A stretch of 64,000 nucleotides of DNA from positions 248,001 through 312,000 of the forward strand of contig NZ_PKQK01000003.1 of the NCBI RefSeq assembly GCF_002968835.1. The letters run 5' to 3'. Shown one piece after another: positions 61,752 through 64,000 of the stretch. The stretch is from Paenibacillus sp. PCH8. GTDB lineage: Bacteria; Bacillota; Bacilli; Paenibacillales; Paenibacillaceae. Within the stretch, counting starts at the first letter, position 1. The number at the start of each line of letters is the position of its first letter. A model generated the notes under the pieces. That model was given only the letters and a program-made list of their open reading frames with translations, searched no databases and was not told the DNA's origin. Both the position numbers and the translations under genes were made by a program.

Positions 61752-62834
61752 TCATAACATTGTTGGTATACTACGTTCTGCTGAGGATTGACTGTACTCC
61801 GCCTGTTCCATCGTTTTCACTTGACTCGGAATGCGATCCGGAGGCTCTGGCGTGGATTGGAGCTGTCTTACTTTGTGCAGTACTTCTTTGTTAGGCAGGA
61901 AATGTTGGGAACGAATAAATCGGATCGTTTTGGTTTTGGCACGCATGACGATTGAATCGGTCTCGGCCCGATCATCAGCTAGATAGCGAACACCGCCAAG
62001 GATTTCTCCAGGTGTTACACCCGTTGCGGCAAAAATAACGTCCTCTGTACCGATCATATCCTGCATCGTTAATACTTTGTATGGATTATCAATCCCCATC
62101 TGCAAGCAGCGCTGGAATTCATCCGCATTGGCAGGCATTAAACGACCTTGAATTTCACCCCCGAGGCAAGACAGGGCAGCAGCAGCCAGCACACCTTCTG
62201 GCGCTCCTCCTGAACCAACATACAGATCAATGCCCGCCTCCGGGAAGGCTGGTGCCATCGCACCAGCAACATCACCGTCACTGAGGAACTTGATTCGTAC
62301 ACCAACCTTGCGTAGTGTTTTGATTGTGTTCTCATGTCGCACACGATCCAGAATCATGACAGTTAGATCCGAGATGTTCTTGTTTAATGCGGCAGCAGCC
62401 TTTTCCAGTGTAACTTCAACTGGATCTTCAATACTGACCTTGCCGACAAGGGCTGGGCCTACGGCCAATTTCTCCATATACATGTCCGGTGCGTGGAGCA
62501 GGTTGCCTTTTCCCGCCACGGCAATAACCGATAGAGCGTTGTTTAGTCCTTTAGCCACAATATCTGTACCTTCCAGCGGATCTACAGCCACATCGACTTC
62601 AGGCCCTTCTGCGTTGCCCACTTCCTCGCCGATGTACAGCATGGGTGCTTCGTCCATTTCTCCTTCACCGATTACCACCGTGCCGCGAATAGACACGGAA
62701 TCGAACATGGCGCGCATGGCCAAAGTAGCCGCTTCATCTGCACTGTTCTTGTCGCCTCTTCCCATCCACGGGGCTGAAGCTAACGCAGCCAATTCTGTTA
62801 CTCTGACAATTTCCAACGCCAGTTCGCGTTCCAT
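61752..62834 (-). CDS. glpX: Class II fructose-1,6-bisphosphatase
   Basis: A 360-residue GlpX-type gluconeogenic phosphatase. The metal-binding and catalytic blocks are VIGEGEMDEAPML (about 54-66) and DPLEGTD (85-91), followed by LDRVRHENTI and GSGGAPEGVLAAAAL. The core matches GlpX of about 320 residues; the C-terminal 35-40 residues (LQSTPEPPDRIPSQVK onwards) are an extra, low-complexity tail. The start ATG 62834 (MERELALEIVRV) is that of the family; an in-frame extension upstream is not GlpX-like. Monocistronic. Cytosolic. Confidence 0.95.
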   Translation of the reverse strand: MERELALEIVRVTELAALASAPWMGRGDKNSADEAATLAMRAMFDSVSIRGTVVIGEGEMDEAPMLYIGEEVGNAEGPEVDVAVDPLEGTDIVAKGLNNALSVIAVAGKGNLLHAPDMYMEKLAVGPALVGKVSIEDPVEVTLEKAAAALNKNISDLTVMILDRVRHENTIKTLRKVGVRIKFLSDGDVAGAMAPAFPEAGIDLYVGSGGAPEGVLAAAALSCLGGEIQGRLMPANADEFQRCLQMGIDNPYKVLTMQDMIGTEDVIFAATGVTPGEILGGVRYLADDRAETDSIVMRAKTKTIRFIRSQHFLPNKEVLHKVRQLQSTPEPPDRIPSQVKTMEQAEYSQSSAERSIPTML

Positions 62835-63452
62835 ATTCCCCACTTCCTTTCCAGTTTCCCACAGCATACAATGAGAGCAGTACAATATCCATCGCAAATC
62901 CATATGAAATCGATCTATAATTGGCGCAGTGGCGCTGGTTTGATATAAATTGTAATAATTGACCAAATCAATAACGGACGGTTTCACCTCCTTTTACCAA
63001 CTCGTTTTTCCAGGTCATTTGCTCTTAATTTCTCTTGTGAAGTTTAATAAAATTACCATTTTTATCTTATGAAATTACAGGGTATAACGTGGAGTTGCTG
63101 TGACCCTGACTTTATAACTTCTAGGTTCGTTTAACATAACTGGATAAACCTTTTACGATGGATAACAAGAGAATTTCGTTGTGTATTAGATCATGTACGA
63201 AAACGATTTTCTTTCCGGGATGCAGTCTTCCGGTTGAACACATATATTGGAATTCATCGCTTGAATTTTATGTAATGTTATTCATTGATTTCGCGTTGAG
63301 ATCTAACGCAATATATATATTAATCAGGACTTTAGCATTTCATACTGCTATAGATGTAGCTTATGGAGGTTATCGAAAATTGTAAGTTTACATAATAATT
63401 ATTATGTTATTTAAATTGAAATATTCTACATGTAATTAAAATATTACCACAC
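62835..63452. other. AT-rich intergenic region upstream of glpX
   Basis: More than 600 bases without a supported gene. On the minus strand AAAAGGAGGTGA (62987-62998) is a perfect Shine-Dalgarno without an attached gene. A plus-strand open frame of 75 codons at 63158-63385 is AT-rich, lacks a ribosome binding site and shows no domain; it is not called. The terminator at 63453-63480 closes the GNAT transcript. Confidence 0.5.
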
Positions 63453-63480
63453 AAAAAAACTGCCGGCGTGTGCCGACAGT
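63453..63480 (-). terminator. Terminator of the GNAT gene
   Basis: On the minus strand ACTGTCGGC and GCCGGCAGT (one G-U pair) with loop ACAC, then TTTTTTT. Confidence 0.85.
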
Positions 63481-63497
63481 CACTGAAATGGGTTAAC

Positions 63498-63611
63498 CTA
63501 TTTGAAGTAGACGTATATCATTTCACCATCTACTACTTCTTCACTCATTTTGACAAACCCTAAAGGCTCATATACTTCTCCGCAATAACATGATTTGGCC
63601 GAAGCCCAATC
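63498..63611 (-). pseudogene. C-terminal GNAT fragment
   Basis: Immediately after the GNAT stop another frame encodes CYCGEVYEPLGFVKMSEEVV and ends at a stop 63498-63500. YEPLGF and the VDGEMIYVYFK tail resemble the C-terminus of GNAT enzymes, but no start codon or N-terminal part exists in this frame. It is probably a remnant of a second acetyltransferase gene or of a longer ancestor of the neighbouring gene. Evidence is short, so this is tentative. Confidence 0.35.
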
Positions 63612-63612
63612 A

Positions 63613-64000
<388 letters not shown>

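Noticed and set aside
63158..63385. 75-codon plus-strand frame
   Set aside because: AT-rich, no ribosome binding site, no domain.

Overview
The window looks like chromosomal DNA of a mesophilic, plant- or soil-associated Paenibacillus. Evidence for this is the moderate GC, the strong AGGAGG-type ribosome binding sites with frequent GTG/TTG starts, the Bacillus-type paralogues (deoR of the SorC family, pdp, ydaP-like pyruvate oxidase, Zur-type boxes, CcpA cre sites) and a full set of glucuronoxylan and fucose catabolic genes. No prophage, insertion sequence, CRISPR array, rRNA or tRNA was found. The species assignment is inference.

Layout. 1-895: 3' truncated WG-repeat protein. 1263-11650: one minus-strand operon of six genes (MoxR-type AAA ATPase, DUF5682, VWA, DUF4132, SWIM zinc finger, small unknown protein). 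This is the same gene set as the uncharacterised Escherichia coli yehI/yehL/yehM/yehP/yehQ cluster and is the best candidate for an undescribed system here. 12025-19747: mixed redox and housekeeping genes (aldo/keto reductase, P450 plus a membrane protein with an L7/L12-like tail, two SDRs, pyruvate oxidase, Dabb protein, zinc-free ribosomal protein L31).

20055-31421: glucuronoxylan utilisation. A GH52 beta-xylosidase, a GH67 alpha-glucuronidase and a polyol-type dehydrogenase form an operon divergent from an AraC regulator; an aldehyde dehydrogenase lies under an ArsR regulator; a GntR regulator, uxuA and an SDR-type fructuronate reductase take released glucuronate-derived acids toward 2-keto-3-deoxygluconate. 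31643-34103: two membrane-protein operons. 34196-39304: zinc-starvation island (ZnuABC, a zinc-poor L33, and a permease/DUF1980 pair) with three candidate Zur boxes.

39407-46281: deoxyribonucleoside catabolism (deoC, nupC, deoB, deoD, pdp and deoR) with a recognisable DeoR operator and a cre site. 46545-47702: azoreductase and a small unknown protein. 47829-53356: L-fucose operon (fucI, a rhamnulokinase-like kinase, fucA) divergent from a LacI regulator. 53570-61517: sugar-derivative genes (epimerase, three Gfo/Idh/MocA oxidoreductases, ThuA, LacI) interrupted by an adaA-radical SAM operon. 61752-64000: glpX, an AT-rich gap and a truncated GNAT acetyltransferase.

A striking feature is that five genes (AAA ATPase, aguA, aldehyde dehydrogenase, fuculokinase-like, fucI) are each broken once, always by a single missing base in a run of four to six G/C. 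Family-conserved sequence continues in the next frame on both sides. This pattern fits homopolymer sequencing or assembly error better than real gene decay, so these genes are annotated as full-length loci with a frameshift.
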